Shown: positions 1 through 11,698, counted from the first letter of the stretch. The stretch is DNA of 64,000 bases from Aphelidium insulamus (GCA_036784855.1 JAZDSV010000039.1:62001-126000); one strand, 5' to 3'. Made by a program: numbers and translations. The notes: a model not told the origin generated them from the sequence alone.

Positions 1-804
1 CTTCATACGGACGAGGAATTTTGTTAACTTCTTCTTAGCGCGCTCCACATACTTGCAAGTATATTGCCGGCAGGCGGTTTAACAAAACGGCCTTGCTCTT
101 TGCGCGCCCGGCTCTTTGGAGGTTTGTCACAATTAGCTTCACCAGCACTGTTTCTAACCGGGTTTGGGATCAGCGCCACCACAGACTTTCGGCCAGGGTA
201 GTGGCAGGGGCTGTCTCAGTTGTAGGCCAGCAGAGCGATCACAGCCCGACGTGGCCATTATATATACTGCCGGGGTACATATGTGCACAACTCATGTCTT
301 CAGCGGCGACAAAGAGTTTGTGCTGCTGCAGAGTGTAAAGAAACCTGGGCACTGGCACGAAAATATGGAGGCCAGAATTTGAAATCTGAGACTACGGCGA
401 TAATACGGAAGGCCTTGCGGGAATGTGCTAGCCGTAGCATCGCATACCATAACAAAATTACCATTAAGATTATGTGGCCAATACTAGCCACTAGTTGGCA
501 GCTTCTGCTGACTTAAGTAAAATATTCTCAAGCTCAAGTTGATGTATAAGGCTTATCACCGCCATGGCAGTTGAATAGTGACGCATAATTCGCGCTGTAT
601 AAATTCGTCATCCGACTGTGTCTCTGGCAGACACTCGATCTGTTTGTTCACGGGGTCTCTGTGTGTTGTGCGCTCCGTGCTGTCAGACAACTCCGATTAT
701 TATTCATACATACATCCCGCCTGTAGATAGATAGACACACAACATACGTACCCATCCACTCTACACATACATACACACACACACATACACCGCACGCACG
801 CAAT
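1..804. other. Left-edge stretch without a confident gene
   Basis: No open frame here looks like a protein with a genuine ATG and family resemblance. On the minus strand the first ~50 bases read as a Lys/Arg-rich frame running off the left edge (about KYVERAKKKLTKF), which could be the start of an exon of an off-window gene, but nothing confirms it. Positions 755-800 are rich in CA/TACA repeats just upstream of the coiled-coil gene. Confidence 0.4.
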
Positions 805-2808
805 ATGGATGTAGCGGAAGTACCATCTGTTCCCCTTGGACCGCGGCAAAAGGCCCCAGTAGACCCACTGACAGCCATTGTGCCGCAACTACCGCCGCCA
901 CTACCGCCATCACCCACGCACAACCCGGCCAGTGTGACAGAAGAGTCTCGGCAAGTACCTCCTCCAACTGATGCAACCACCACCGCAACTGCCAGTATCA
1001 CCGTGGTGGCCGAACTGCAAGCAGAGAACAGACGCCTCCGACAAGAGCACGTGGTCACACTGGACAAGCTGGCGGTGCTGCAGCAACAGGTCAGCCAGCA
1101 GCACCGACAGCTTGTTAGGAGCGCCGGCAACAGCAACAACAGCAGCCTGCAGGATCTCCCGGCAGCGGTGCCCAAGAACGTAACTACTGCCGACACCACC
1201 TCCAACACCCCACCCAAGAGCACAAGGGACGCCGCAGTCAACGCCACCGCCGCCGTACACCCCACAGTACCTCCACCAGCACCACCCGAGGAGGACCCGC
1301 TTCGGCAGCTGAAACTGCAACTAGGGCGGCAGAGACTGGAGCTGGCCTCCCTGCTGGAGCAGAACGAGTTCCTGCGCGCCGAGAACAGCCGCCTGCTGGC
1401 CGCCCATAACGACTCACTGTCACGCGCGGCCTCTCCGCAGCGGCACACACGCGTCACACACACGGTCGAGACGCAGACTGCGACCGTGGAGTGGAATGTG
1501 AAGGAGACCGAGAAGGCGTGCGGTGTGTGTGAGCGGCTGGTGGCGACGGTGCGGCAGCGGGCGCCGATTCTGCGCGCCTTCCACGAGCGACTGCGGCACA
1601 GCACCGACTTTCCCATCAGCCAGCACCTGCTCAGTGCCGTGGACAGCACCAGCAACACCAACAATGATACCACCGCGGAATGGCTGGCGGCGTGGCTGGA
1701 AGAGTTCCTGACGGCGGTGGACTACTACACGGCCCGTGCGGAAACACTGGCCCGCGACCAGCTGCAGCAGCACCGGGACACGCTCCGGCAACTGTTGGCC
1801 GAGTCTGGTAATCTTGGTGGTGGTGTTGCAAGTGCCGCCGATGCAAAGACGGACAGCAACGATGCCGAACAGTCTGTCAGAGTTCTCTCAAAGGAGATGG
1901 CGGGCTTGGTGGCGGCACTTAGGGACACTTTGAGCGCACAGCAGACTGCCCCGGCAAAGCACTCGTCTGGACTAGCTGGAATCGGCATGGAGCCAGAGGC
2001 CATCCCCGGCAAGCAGTGGCAGCGCCTGGTGCAAGAGAGCGCTCAGCGGCACTTTGGCGCGGAGGAGGAGACTACTGTCGGAGACCATGAGGACTCGGAG
2101 CGACAACTGCTGCTGCGATGGATAGCCGAGAGCGCACGCGGCTCCGCCACCATGCAAGAGCTCACGGACGCGGTGGAGCAGCACGTGCACGCCGCCGCCA
2201 CCGTGAAGCGCGAGAAAGCCGCGCTGGAACAGGCGGTGGCCGAGCTCACGGATTCGCTGGACACGCGCGAAAAAGCCTGGCTGGTCAAGTACCGCCGTAG
2301 CGAGGCCGAGGTGGCGCGCCTGAACACTCTCACCACACAGCTGAACAGTGCCATGCGCCACTACCGCGAAGAGTATGACCGCGTGCTGGCCGTCAGCCCG
2401 ATGCGCCACACGGCGGTGTCAGACGAGGACAACAGCAGCAATGAAACAGCCATCGAACAGCATCCACTGCCATTCCGGCCGCACTTTCAGTATGTGCTGG
2501 ACTCGCTGACGGCGGCCAACCACGCACTGGCACACGCACGACAACAGCAGGAACGCCTGCGCACCGACATGCGCACCCTGCAGACCCATCGCGACGCTCT
2601 GCAGCGACAACGCGACACGGACCAGCAGCGCATGCGGCGCCTGCAGACCGACTGCGACCAAGCGGGACAACGGGCGGCGATGGTGCAGCATGCGGTGGAC
2701 GAGGTGGCCAAACAGTATGAGGACGCGGTGGCGCGCAACTCGGAGCTGGAGCAGCGCCTCTACCGCGTCTGTGACGCCTTCCAGCGCATGGTTGTTGCGC
2801 CGCTCTAA
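805..2808 (+). CDS. Intronless coiled-coil protein (667 aa)
   Basis: The protein starts at an ATG preceded by a CA-rich leader. Residues 1-60 are Pro/Thr/Ala-rich and probably disordered. Residues ~65-100, 165-200 and 440-660 are long heptad-like stretches rich in Leu, Gln, Glu and Arg (AELQAENRRLRQEH, LASLLEQNEFLRAENSRLL), typical of extended coiled coils. A CGVCERL pair of cysteines lies near residue 240. I do not recognise a specific family; centrosomal, golgin-like and cytoskeletal linker proteins all look like this. No signal peptide or membrane segment is visible. The lack of introns over 2 kb is unusual here, where neighbours have one every few hundred bases. GC is higher than in the secreted genes downstream, as in the other core genes. 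Confidence 0.75.
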   Translation: MDVAEVPSVPLGPRQKAPVDPLTAIVPQLPPPLPPSPTHNPASVTEESRQVPPPTDATTTATASITVVAELQAENRRLRQEHVVTLDKLAVLQQQVSQQHRQLVRSAGNSNNSSLQDLPAAVPKNVTTADTTSNTPPKSTRDAAVNATAAVHPTVPPPAPPEEDPLRQLKLQLGRQRLELASLLEQNEFLRAENSRLLAAHNDSLSRAASPQRHTRVTHTVETQTATVEWNVKETEKACGVCERLVATVRQRAPILRAFHERLRHSTDFPISQHLLSAVDSTSNTNNDTTAEWLAAWLEEFLTAVDYYTARAETLARDQLQQHRDTLRQLLAESGNLGGGVASAADAKTDSNDAEQSVRVLSKEMAGLVAALRDTLSAQQTAPAKHSSGLAGIGMEPEAIPGKQWQRLVQESAQRHFGAEEETTVGDHEDSERQLLLRWIAESARGSATMQELTDAVEQHVHAAATVKREKAALEQAVAELTDSLDTREKAWLVKYRRSEAEVARLNTLTTQLNSAMRHYREEYDRVLAVSPMRHTAVSDEDNSSNETAIEQHPLPFRPHFQYVLDSLTAANHALAHARQQQERLRTDMRTLQTHRDALQRQRDTDQQRMRRLQTDCDQAGQRAAMVQHAVDEVAKQYEDAVARNSELEQRLYRVCDAFQRMVVAPL

Positions 2809-3144
2809 CAGTGGCACGTCTCTGTGTTGTGCATATGTCTGTCTGTCTGTCTGGCTGCATTAACTGTCTCACTAGTTTCTCTCTGTCTCGATGTCTTTTA
2901 TCAATACTGGTGCCAATTTCCTTGAACTTGCTTATCCTACTTACGGGTTCACATGTCAATTTGCACGTACTGAAAGGGCTTGCTGATTTGAAACAACATG
3001 GGACAGTAGCTTCAATTAGCTGCTTATCAACAACGTCTTGACGATATGAGATTAGACTCCTGACATACAAGCTGCTGGAACAGAGCAGCCATTCAAATTC
3101 CATATATTTATTCTACACGTTTATTAATGTATGTACGGAACTTG
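2809..3144. other. Intergenic spacer
   Basis: This lies between the convergent ends of the coiled-coil gene and the first RFFN secreted gene. It has a short GTCT repeat near 2835-2850 and is otherwise AT-leaning. I see no supported gene or RNA. Confidence 0.5.
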
Positions 3145-4211
3145 TTAAATAGCTTGCAACTTTTGATAGTAATCTTGAATGAGCGCAACGATCTCCTACA
3201 GATTTGTAACATCAATTTGTTTAGATGCATACACTAAACACTTGCCTCATTACTAGGCGTCGTGCCACCGCGTAGCAACAACATGTTGAAGAAACGGTAC
3301 ACCGCGAGAGGTGATGAGCGAACTGGAGACATTCCACTCAAATACCCGGCGCTCAGTCGCCGAGCCTTGCGTTTCACGGTGGCCCTTTTGACATTTCGAT
3401 CGTACATGACCATGTAATTTGGCACATGGTTATTACTAGTGAGCAAGGTTGCCAGAGGCACTAGCTTCTTGGGACGCCAGCTGTTTGCAGTTGGCGAGGC
3501 AGCTTTGTGTGGAGTTGGCGGGACCGTTTTGTGGTGTGGCTGAGCGGAGGGTTCGGCAAGTTGTTCGCGGAGCATGGCCGCTTCAAGCGGAGTTAGAGTG
3601 AGTGGGCGGGAGCTGATCTCGCCTTCGCCGGTAGGCACTTGTGTCAGCATCATGAGAACGCATCGACGCTCACGAGCGGGCTTCTTCTTGGGCCGGGGAC
3701 GTAACAAAAATGCCACGTCATTAAGGGTAGAAGCGACATAAGGAGATTGGACACCCCCGCTGCCTGGCTGTTGGTGATTACTGGGCGCTCGGTCGCCGGA
3801 GTCACGAGCAGACTGATCCTCTGGTACCGCGTAAGCCACACACTGCAGTATGTACTCCAGTTCTTCGTCATTAAAGTCCAGGGGCCCATTGATGTCGTCA
3901 GCCTGTGTTGGAGGATGCCACAGCAGCGCGTCCAGTTCAGCGTCATTTAGAGCAAAGGCTGGATCTACACGTTCAAAGGACGCCACAGACTCGGCACCGT
4001 CCACGTCGTGCGCAACATCAGCAGCAGCAGCGGTACCACTCGCGCCACCACTCGCGTCATCAGCGACCATGCCAGCACGGTCAGCAGAGGCAGCAGCCCG
4101 CATTACGCCACTAGCAGGTGCGGCGGTGGGAGCCGGTGAGGCGCGTGAACAGCGCAAACATGACTCCACCGCCACCACCAGAATCCAAGCTGTGACGGAA
4201 CCTCCGCGCAT
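3145..4211 (-). CDS. Secreted RFFN-family protein, copy 1 (338 aa)
   Basis: Model: complement(3145..3195, 3246..4211). I chose the ATG at 4211 (MRGGSV) because the tandem partner starts identically and a hydrophobic signal peptide follows at once (AWILVVAVES). Order: signal peptide; Ala-rich acidic stretch; FALNDAELDALLWH and NDEELEYILQCV acidic-hydrophobic helices (~90-135); basic RPKKKPARERR; LTPLEAAMLREQLA; NLS-like KRKARR; and RFFNMLLLRGG near the end. The last exon encodes EIVALIQDYYQKLQAI. The intron (3245 down to 3196) has a GC donor (GCAAGT). It is inferred because the partner gene has GTGAGC at the same codon and an almost identical last exon. Exon 1 is 966 nt in both genes. Biochemical function is unknown; a secreted effector-like protein is an inference. 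Confidence 0.8.
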
Positions 4212-4562
4212 TTCACGACTTGCCGGGCGGGTCAATTCAGCCTGATCTGAATGTGCGTCATTACAACTTACCTTATCGCAATCGCACCTCCACCGCACGT
4301 CCAAAATACAAATGCACAGTGGGCACTATTAAAACACATACATATAAGAATAACTCTGGAATATAATTATCCATAGATATATATAATAAATTATGCACGA
4401 CGCTCGGTGGACGCTTTTTTAATGCCACTAAGTGCGTACTGGCAGTTCGATACCAGGCTAACATTATATTGCGAGAGGCTGAACGTACGTTCTGTACATT
4501 CATAGTTTGCAAAGTCTCAAAGAGTCCGCGAGTCTACATGTCTATTGGTGTACTGCACCCTT

Positions 4563-5650
4563 TTAATTAGTCTGCAACGCCCGGTAGTACTTTTGTATGA
4601 GCGCAACAGTTTCCTACAGTGTGAATTGTTAGTGCATAGATTTTTATATCTTCAAATAATTTTTGTACATATATGTACGCTCACCTCATACTGAGCACTT
4701 ATGTCGCCGTGCAGTAACAACAGGTTGAAGAAGCGGTACATTTCGCGCGGTGACGCGTGCACCGCAGACATTCCACTCAGATACTTGATGCTCAAGTCCC
4801 GAGCCCTTCGTTTCATGCCGGTTCTTTGATTCTTTTGCTTAAATTTGACGGGATCAGTCGGCACTTGACGCTTACGGGGCAAAGTGGGTGCGAGCAGCTT
4901 TTTTGGGCGCGGGTTGCGCGGAGCTGGTGCGGCTTTGGGGCGCGGAGCTGGAGTGGCCTTGCGACGAGGAGCTCGTGGGGATTTGTAGTGGTTTGACCGA
5001 CCGGCAAGCTGTTCGCGGAGAATGGCCGCTTCAAGTGGTGTCAGATCGAGTGGGCGCTGGCTAATCTCGTCTCCAGTACTGGACACTAGTGTCTGCATCA
5101 CGCGAACGCATCGACGATCGTAGGACCATGAACGCCCGTCGACTGCAACTTCAAATTTTCGAGTGCCGAGAGAGTTGCTAGACACGCTGCCTGGCAGTTC
5201 GATGGCAGGAGGTAGCGCCGTCGCTCTGTTGTCTGAATGATGCACAGACTGGTCCCCGTCAGCCACACACGCCAGGATGTCGGCCAGTTCTTGGCCACTA
5301 AATCCGCTGTCTTGGGCCTGCTCTTGTCCAGCTGTAGCATGCCACAGACGCTCAGCATCCAGTTCATCGTTGTCACGCGCAAATTCCGGGTCCACGCACT
5401 CAAATGACGCGACAGACTCGGCGCCGTCCATGTCACGGCCATCAACATCAGAATCAGCAGCAGTAATGGTGCCACCACTCGCGCCATCACCACCACCGCC
5501 CATGCCAGCACGATCGGCAGAGGCACCATGCATTAAGCCATTGGCCTGCGCGGCAGAGGGAGACGGGGAGGCATGTGAACCGAGGAAACATGACGCCACC
5601 GTCACCACCGCCACCACCAGAACCCAAGCTCTGACGGAACCTCCGCGCAT
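4563..5650 (-). CDS. Secreted RFFN-family protein, copy 2 (338 aa)
   Basis: Model: complement(4563..4613, 4685..5650). This is the tandem paralogue of the gene at 3145-4211, with the same exon lengths (966 and 51 nt). It starts MRGGSVRAWVLVVAVVTVAS, a clear signal peptide. Conserved blocks are ASFECVDPEFA with DNDELDAERLWH, GQELADILACV, LTPLEAAILREQLAG, a Lys/Arg/Pro-rich middle, RRARDLSIKYLSGM, and RFFNLLLLHGD with the intron 17 residues after the motif Arg. The final exon (ETVALIQKYYRALQTN) matches that of copy 1. The donor here is standard GTGAGC. Stopping at the first in-frame stop instead (4652) would give a meaningless tail, so I prefer the spliced model. Function unknown. Confidence 0.8.
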
Positions 5651-5855
5651 TGCCGGCGTGTCGGTTAACCTTATTTGACGTGCGATTAGTCGCTTGACCG
5701 TAACCCACAGCGCCTCCATGTCGAGCACTCGGAAAGAAAAGCCTTAAAGCCGCAATACCGTCAAGGTCTACAAGTTTGCGGGTAAACAAGACAGCGCCTT
5801 TTATGAAGCTGTTCTATTCTAATTGACTATGTAGTTCGTATATATTTAAGTGTGT

Positions 5856-6551
5856 TTATGTGCTGTAACACATCATCTTGCTATAGTCGTCTGAAAATTT
5901 GCCACATTCATCAGTTTTTCGTGTGACTGGAGATGAGCATTTTTTGCACTGGCTATCGGTGCATCGATAGAAAGTAGCTTGCCCATTGTCACCTAATGAG
6001 CACTTTGCCTTCCAGAAAACATCATTGAACTGCACGCACGTGGTTTCATCAGCGCGTACTATTACTGCTGAGCGAATGTCATTGTTGTAGCAATCAGAGC
6101 TGGAATGCTTTTGCCATGCCGCAAATGTAACACCAGACGGCAGCTTCTTGAGCGGAACAGGCACTGCCGATCGTACAACATCGTCTCGCACGGGTGCCCT
6201 GTCCCGGGTCGAATCGCATGTTGCAGTTGTAACTTTCTGCGATTTATCCGTGCATTGGTCTTTTGTACCAGTCGGGCACTTCAACTTCTTCCTGTTATGT
6301 TTCCTAACTATAGTTTTGACTTTTACTTTGACCTTCATATAGATGCCCTGCAGTGCAGCAGGGTTTACCGCTCCACATTTTCCGCTTCCATACTTCATTG
6401 TACTGAAAGTAAGTGCAAAGGCATGGTCCCAGCCGTTTTTCCGGTTTTTTTTGTTTCCCGGGGGCCACGGTCCACGCTTACGGTGTTTACCTTCTGCGGC
6501 AAAAACAGATAGAATAGCCGCAAAGAGCAGCATCCAGTAGAACGATTTCAT
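5856..6551 (-). CDS. Secreted Cys-rich basic protein (231 aa)
   Basis: The single-exon frame starts with a strong signal peptide (MKSFYWMLLFAAILSVFAAEG). The mature part begins very basic (KHRKRGPWPPGNKKNRKNG) and holds about 12 cysteines. These include a C-terminal cluster around FYRCTDSQCKKCSSP and DECGKF, consistent with disulphide bonding outside the cell. An internal KVKVKVKTIVRK stretch looks like a beta strand. No known family is recognised. It lies next to the RFFN pair on the same strand. Cell-wall or host-contact function is a guess; only secretion is well supported. Confidence 0.75.
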   Translation of the reverse strand: MKSFYWMLLFAAILSVFAAEGKHRKRGPWPPGNKKNRKNGWDHAFALTFSTMKYGSGKCGAVNPAALQGIYMKVKVKVKTIVRKHNRKKLKCPTGTKDQCTDKSQKVTTATCDSTRDRAPVRDDVVRSAVPVPLKKLPSGVTFAAWQKHSSSDCYNNDIRSAVIVRADETTCVQFNDVFWKAKCSLGDNGQATFYRCTDSQCKKCSSPVTRKTDECGKFSDDYSKMMCYST

Positions 6552-6834
6552 GTTATTTAACTATCTCTGTATGAAGTAAAGTTGAGAGGTGTAAGCGCAG
6601 TATTTATGCACGCGCACGCACGTTGCACCAAGCACTATGGAATCCGAGCAATCGCGTGCTGTGCCACACGGAAGAGCAATATGGCCAGCAGGGTACTTCA
6701 GCGTGCGTCTAAAGTGCGTATATATGTACATCTACTATCGCAAGGGTGCACTCTATTTACCCTCACCATCTGTGGTAGAGAGAGATACCATGTGACATAT
6801 ATATCTGCACATCTCGAACACAAATATACACTTG

Positions 6835-7045
6835 ATGGCCACGGCGGACCGACTGCGACACCAGCGCCTGCAGTCGTGCCTGCCTCGCCCCAATTCACAT
6901 GACGCCGACCTGGTGGTGCCGGCCACCCGGCGCTCCATCTCGTCACTGGACACTGGCGCCGCACACCGCCACGATCCAAACGCCGCCGCCGCACCACCCC
7001 AACCCGCCGTGGACCACGAACAGTTTGCGTTCCTGAAGGATCTCG

Positions 7046-7082
<37 letters not shown>

Positions 7083-10064
7083 AGGTGCATGTGTGCTGAC
7101 GGTGCACGCTGGCAGTGTTTCGGCTAAACAGTCAGCTGGCTCGTCGTGCCGCGGGACACTCGGACACTGACGCCGATGAAACAGTTGTGGATGTACGAGT
7201 ACACATACTCCTGCATATAGTGCGCGCTGATGGGAGTATGTACTGGTACATAGGCGGGTGACGACCAGCCGGCCAAGCCAGAGTGGCTGCTGAACTATCG
7301 GCAGCTGTCGCCGCTGTTGCGCGCCTATGATGAACGCAGTGGCGCGCTGGAGAGCTCGCTGGCCGCCGCACAGGCACGTTTACTTCAATAATTAGATTAA
7401 CATGTTACTTCCACTGACATATATCACTGTGTAGAGAGAGATGCACGCGTTGAAGGAGCAGTGTGAACTGGTAACGGGCGAGAATAATCGGCTCTATGAG
7501 CAGCTGGAGGGGAAGCATCTCACTGGCGGTCCACCTCCCGGCCTGCAGCACTCGCCGACATACGGTGTACTAGCCAAGGTGTCACTGCAGGAATGGTACT
7601 CACACGTGTATACAAAGTACAATTATTTCATTGCCAGGGAATCGGCAAATGAGCGGTTGAGTGTGCTGCGGGAGGAGAATGATGTTCTGATGGAGCAGCA
7701 CGAAAAGCAAAACAACAAGATTGCCGACCTGGAAGAGCTAGTGCGGCAAACTTCCCGAGAAGGTACATTTACATCCATTGTGCAGATTACCTTTAAGACT
7801 GCAGTCGAGAGTGTGCAAGCGAAACTTGACGAGGAGATCGGGGACAATGAGGCGCTGAGGCAACAGTTGCAGGCAGAACAGCAGGATCTCGAGGCGCGAC
7901 AATCAGACCACGACCAACTGTTGAAGCGATATCGCACACTGCAAGTCCAGCACGACTGGGCACAGGATGAAATGCGACGACTGGCGGCCGAGGCAGCCAG
8001 CAGCGACAAAGCCGCCAATGATTGCAAAAAGTATCATGACGATTTTGCCTGATAGCAAATGTATTGAACATACAGATCCATATCGGACTTGACGGTGGCG
8101 TACAAGAATGCTCTGCGTGATCTGGACCAGATGGCCAAGCGCAACCACGACGTGATGGAGGAAATGAAAGAGGCGGAGGCTGCCATGGACGGTGCGTTGA
8201 TCAAAATAGCACGCTACTCAAAGATTTATATTTCATAATATTCAGACTATCGAATGATGCACGCGGACGCCTCACACACACTGGAAACACTGAATGAAGA
8301 GTACGGCACGCTGATGGACACGTGCAAACAGCTGGAGGCGCGAGTGCGGGAGCTGAATGACGCCCAGCTAGAGTTGCAGAAGAAGGCCGACGAGCACGCA
8401 CAGGAAATCGAAGCGATGCGCGTGGAAAAAGATCGCGCCGTGCTCATGGAGAAACAATCCACGGCCGACGTGCGACGCATGCGTGATCGGCAGCAGCAGA
8501 CCGCGCACCGGCACCAGGAGCGGCTACAGAGCGAGCTGGAAGCGTGAGTGACATTATATGTTAGTGTCTCTGTTTCCTAATTGTCAAGGCAACGCGCCGC
8601 CTTCTCCGCCGAGAAACAGCGCCTAATGTCCGAGATCAATGACATGCAAGTGGCCAAAGCCGAATATCAAGTGAGTAGTGTATCTACATTATACTGCAAG
8701 CATTAATAAGCTTGCAGCTACTGGCCGATAGAGCCATGCGGGAGAAGCGTGCAATAGAATCCGAGACCGAAAAGATTCGCAAACACTTGCCCATAGAAAT
8801 TGAACGGCTCAATGTGTTGATACAAGAGATGCAGGAGAAGCTGCGTCGGCTGGAGCGTGAACGCGATGACGCTCTGTACCAGCTGGAAAAGTTGTGGTGC
8901 CTATACGCAGATCATTGAAATTAACGCCCACAGAAACACCCAGAAACTTGGGCGGGACGCTGACCGTCATGAGCGGGAAAAGGCAGAATTTGCGACTGAA
9001 GTGGAGACCAACTCCAAACGGATGCACACTTTGGAGCAAGAATCAGAAGATGCCAAAGTGAGTTTTGATATCTTTGATGTAAAACAACTAATTGATAACC
9101 TGCAGGCACAACAAGTCAAATTGTACGAGCAGGTTTCTGCGCTAGAGAGGCAGCGGCAGAAATTGGAGGAGGAAAAGCTAGCAGTCAAAAATCAGTCGTC
9201 ACTACAACTGGCCGCCTTGAAGCGCGGTTCCGAGTCTCAGGTGGGTGTTTAATCAGGTGTTAAGGACACATTTGACTCACAACACCGCCACAGATGCAAG
9301 ATCTGTCCACCAAGCTAGCACAGGCCAAGGAGATAAATGCCAAAATGAACCGGGAATTGCAAGAGCTGCTATCAGAGCAGCAAATTACCGGCACCAAGTG
9401 GCAAGTGTGGACTAAAAACAGTTAATCACTACTTGACCACTTGCAGGAAGGAAGAATCGAAAACACTCGCGAGCAAGTACGAACGCCTGCTGAATGAACA
9501 GCGCGATCAATTCTCCCACTTGACTGAGCGCTACCAACGTCTGAATGACGAACACGTGCGACTGCGCTCACTGAACGACGACGCCGGCCAGCAGATCACG
9601 GAGGAGCGCCGATCGCACGCCAAACTCCATCAAATGCTACAACTGGCCGAGAACAAGGCCCAGGTGTTTCTTAAACAGATCAATGAGCTGGTGGGCAGGG
9701 AGCGGCAGATGATGCTGGAGCGCAAGGAGCTGCAGCGCACGGTGGACCGACTGACGCTGGAGAAGCGGCGGTTTGAGCGTGAGCACGCTGCTGGTGCCAA
9801 GTCACATGCGCACCCGTTTACCGGGCTGGCCGTGCACTCTGTCAGCAGCAAGTAGGTGTTGATTAAATATGTACGGTATAGTACTGAACACTTGCGTCAA
9901 AGAGTCTCGGCGGTGTCATTGGACGACCTGGAGAATAACAGTGCCGTGTCAGATGGCAACTCTCTCGACACTGAAAGGAAGCTGCATGTATGTCCACTAC
10001 ATTAATAGGTGCGTTCTGCATTCTAACTCGGCAGGCAATGGCTGTCGCGCCGACCGTTGTTTAG
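6835..10064 (+). CDS. Multi-exon coiled-coil protein, possibly centrosomal
   Basis: About 14 exons start at the ATG at 6835 (MATADRLRHQ) and end at TAG 10062-10064. Intron 1 begins in the (GT)n tract at ~7046. The next exons encode FRLNSQLARRAAG and PEWLLNYRQLSPLLRAYDE. Introns of 42 nt (7596-7637 and ~7762-7803), 43 nt (~8890) and 48 nt (9060-9107) do not interrupt the open frame or only shift it. Removing them gives continuous heptad coiled coil (LQEWESANERLSVLREEND). After residue ~120 the protein is almost wholly coiled coil, ending in a short Ser-rich tail. No enzyme domain is visible. The LSPLLRAYDE block followed by long coiled coil recalls CEP89-like distal-appendage proteins; this is a weak suggestion. 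One intron near 9400 may use a GC donor (GCAAGT). Exact exon ends at ~7376-7440 are uncertain. Confidence 0.65.
7046..7080 (+). repeat. (GT)n microsatellite in intron 1
   Basis: About 16 GT units start at the donor site of the first intron of the coiled-coil gene. Length changes here could affect splicing, since the repeat overlaps the 5' splice site. Confidence 0.9.
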
Positions 10065-10152
10065 AATCTTTGACTATATGTTAGTAAATAATTTTAGAGG
10101 TGCTGCATGTCTGTTCATACTATGTCTGGACCAGATTTTCGCAGATTCTTTA

Positions 10153-11080
10153 ATGCAAAAAATATTTTTGGCTGCCCTTTGCTTCAGCGTGGCGCGTGCC
10201 TCGCCCCCTTCTGACGCATTTTCACCTGACGGCTCTCTACTAGTCAGGGCTGGTGGTGTCAGTCAACATCTGTCACCAGATGTGGACAAGGGCACCGCGC
10301 CTCACGCCACGCTTAATCATTCCAATACACCGCGACGCAGCTCACGGCCTGCGAAGCCGACAGCGGTGTATACCGATAACGACGACGGGTACGCCGGTTC
10401 GCAGCCTGTCACAAAGAAGAGCCTTGGGAATAGGTATTATCTGAAGAAGAATAACAAGGAAATCACGACCAGCAACCTTTCAATGAATGCTGCATGTTGC
10501 CTGCGGTCGCGCTGATCCAAAAAACTGCCAAGTAATTAATCGCGGTGCCATGCTATCCACGCTGAGGCGGCAAGTGCTGCGTCGCTACTTTGGCCACGTA
10601 GATGCAGATGCTGTTATTGCTCCGGTAGCACTGCATGCCATCACGAGATACTTCAACTTTGTTGCCCTGCGCGGAGAAACTGCGGCATCACTGCAGGCGA
10701 ATAATTATTTATCATTCAAGTGCCACCGATATATTGTGTGATAATCGTAGAAAAAGTATCGAAAGGTTGTCGACAATGACAAGAATCGAACGGTGGTAAA
10801 GCACAGACTTAAAGCCGCCCAAATGGAAGCAAAGAGACAAAAGATGGTGTTTGTAAGCGGAAAACAGGCAGCGCCTACACTAGCCACAAGCGACAATCAA
10901 CTTGAAGACGGCAACGTTGGAACGATTGGTGCAGTGGGCGACGGTGACAACACGTCGGATGTTGAACGTGATTTTGAGCCGCTATTCGACTTGGATGAGC
11001 ATGGAGCACAGCTGGGTGACTGGAAAGTTGCTACATTTGGAAATCAATTATACGGCATCAATGATTGCCGTATGCCATAA
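10153..11080 (+). pseudogene. RFFN-family array copy A, frameshifted
   Basis: The copy begins with a true ATG and signal peptide (MQKIFLAALCFSVARA) like the copy at 11716. It has the RRSSRPAKP block and VYTDNDDGYAG. The frame then breaks: the N-terminal frame stops at 10513, while the conserved continuation (NCQVINRG, LRRQVLRRYFGHV, TRYFNFVALRGET) runs in another frame, so one base has been gained or lost between about 10478 and 10505. The exon end, 17 residues after the RYFN Arg, is followed by GCGAAT where paralogues have GTAAGC or GTAGGC. Exon 2 (10751-11080) is intact, basic then acidic (FEPLFDLDEHGAQLGDW). Either it is a decaying gene or there is a sequencing indel plus a GC-AG intron. 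Confidence 0.7.
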
Positions 11081-11095
11081 TATAGCTGTAGAATG

Positions 11096-11698
11096 TAACG
11101 CAATGATCCAAAAAACAGCCACATAATTCATCGGAACATTATGATGTCCAAATTGAGGCAAAATTGCTGCGTTATATATTTGGCTATCCAATTCCGGTTG
11201 ATGTCCCCACAATATTTAATGCCGTCACCAGATACTTCAACTTTGCCTCCCTGCGCGGGGTAACTGTAGCGTCTCTGCAGGTAAGCGTTATTACAGTGTT
11301 GCACTGTTGAGTGCTTTAGAATACTTGCTGACACTCTATATATGACTCCAGGAAAGGTATCATGGGATGATTGATTACGATAAACGTCAAACACTCATGG
11401 TGCGCATGCGTTAAACCAAAGAAAAACCGATAGCAAATGAAATACAGCCATCGGCAAATAACGGAGCAGAGTGACAATACAGGACGATGCTCTACAATTG
11501 CAACTTGACACATTTGATCTTGAGCCGCTTGAAGGCTTGAAAGGCGGAGAATCGCTGGATTTGGCTGATGAACTGCAATTGCGAGATGTACTGCTTGCAG
11601 ATCAAGCAAATGGCGCTCTATATAACTTTATAAATGGAGTTATTCATGCCCGCTCTAATGCAATCGGTGGACTGATATACAGTACCCCTTACCCCTAA
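11096..11698 (+). pseudogene. RFFN-family array copy B, 5'-truncated relic
   Basis: This fragment starts at the NDPKN-like block (ATGATCCAAAAAAC) and lacks the signal peptide and N-terminal third. It keeps LLRYIFGYP, TRYFNFASLRGVT and a canonical GTAAGC donor at 11281 with acceptor ...CTCCAG at 11351, so the exon structure is inherited. Exon 2 is interrupted by stops soon after its start, but the acidic tail is still readable (LDTFDLEPLEGLKGGESLDL). It is a dead duplicate between copies A and C. Confidence 0.7.

Noticed and set aside
1..51. Possible edge exon on the minus strand (KYVERAKKKLTKF...)
   Set aside because: Too short, no verified splice site, and no recognised family; noted only as a possibility.
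755..800. CA/CATA repeat array considered as CRISPR-like or promoter array
   Set aside because: Simple microsatellite without spacers; nothing in the window looks like a CRISPR array.
648..1673. Long minus-strand ORF (341 codons) opposite the first coiled-coil gene
   Set aside because: Its product is low-complexity Ser/Cys/Arg/Val from reading a GC-rich coiled-coil gene backwards; the plus-strand protein has clear heptads and a proper ATG.
4652..4690. Unspliced end of RFFN copy 2 (HICTKII tail)
   Set aside because: A consensus GTGAGC donor precedes it, and the spliced alternative gives a last exon matching that of copy 1.
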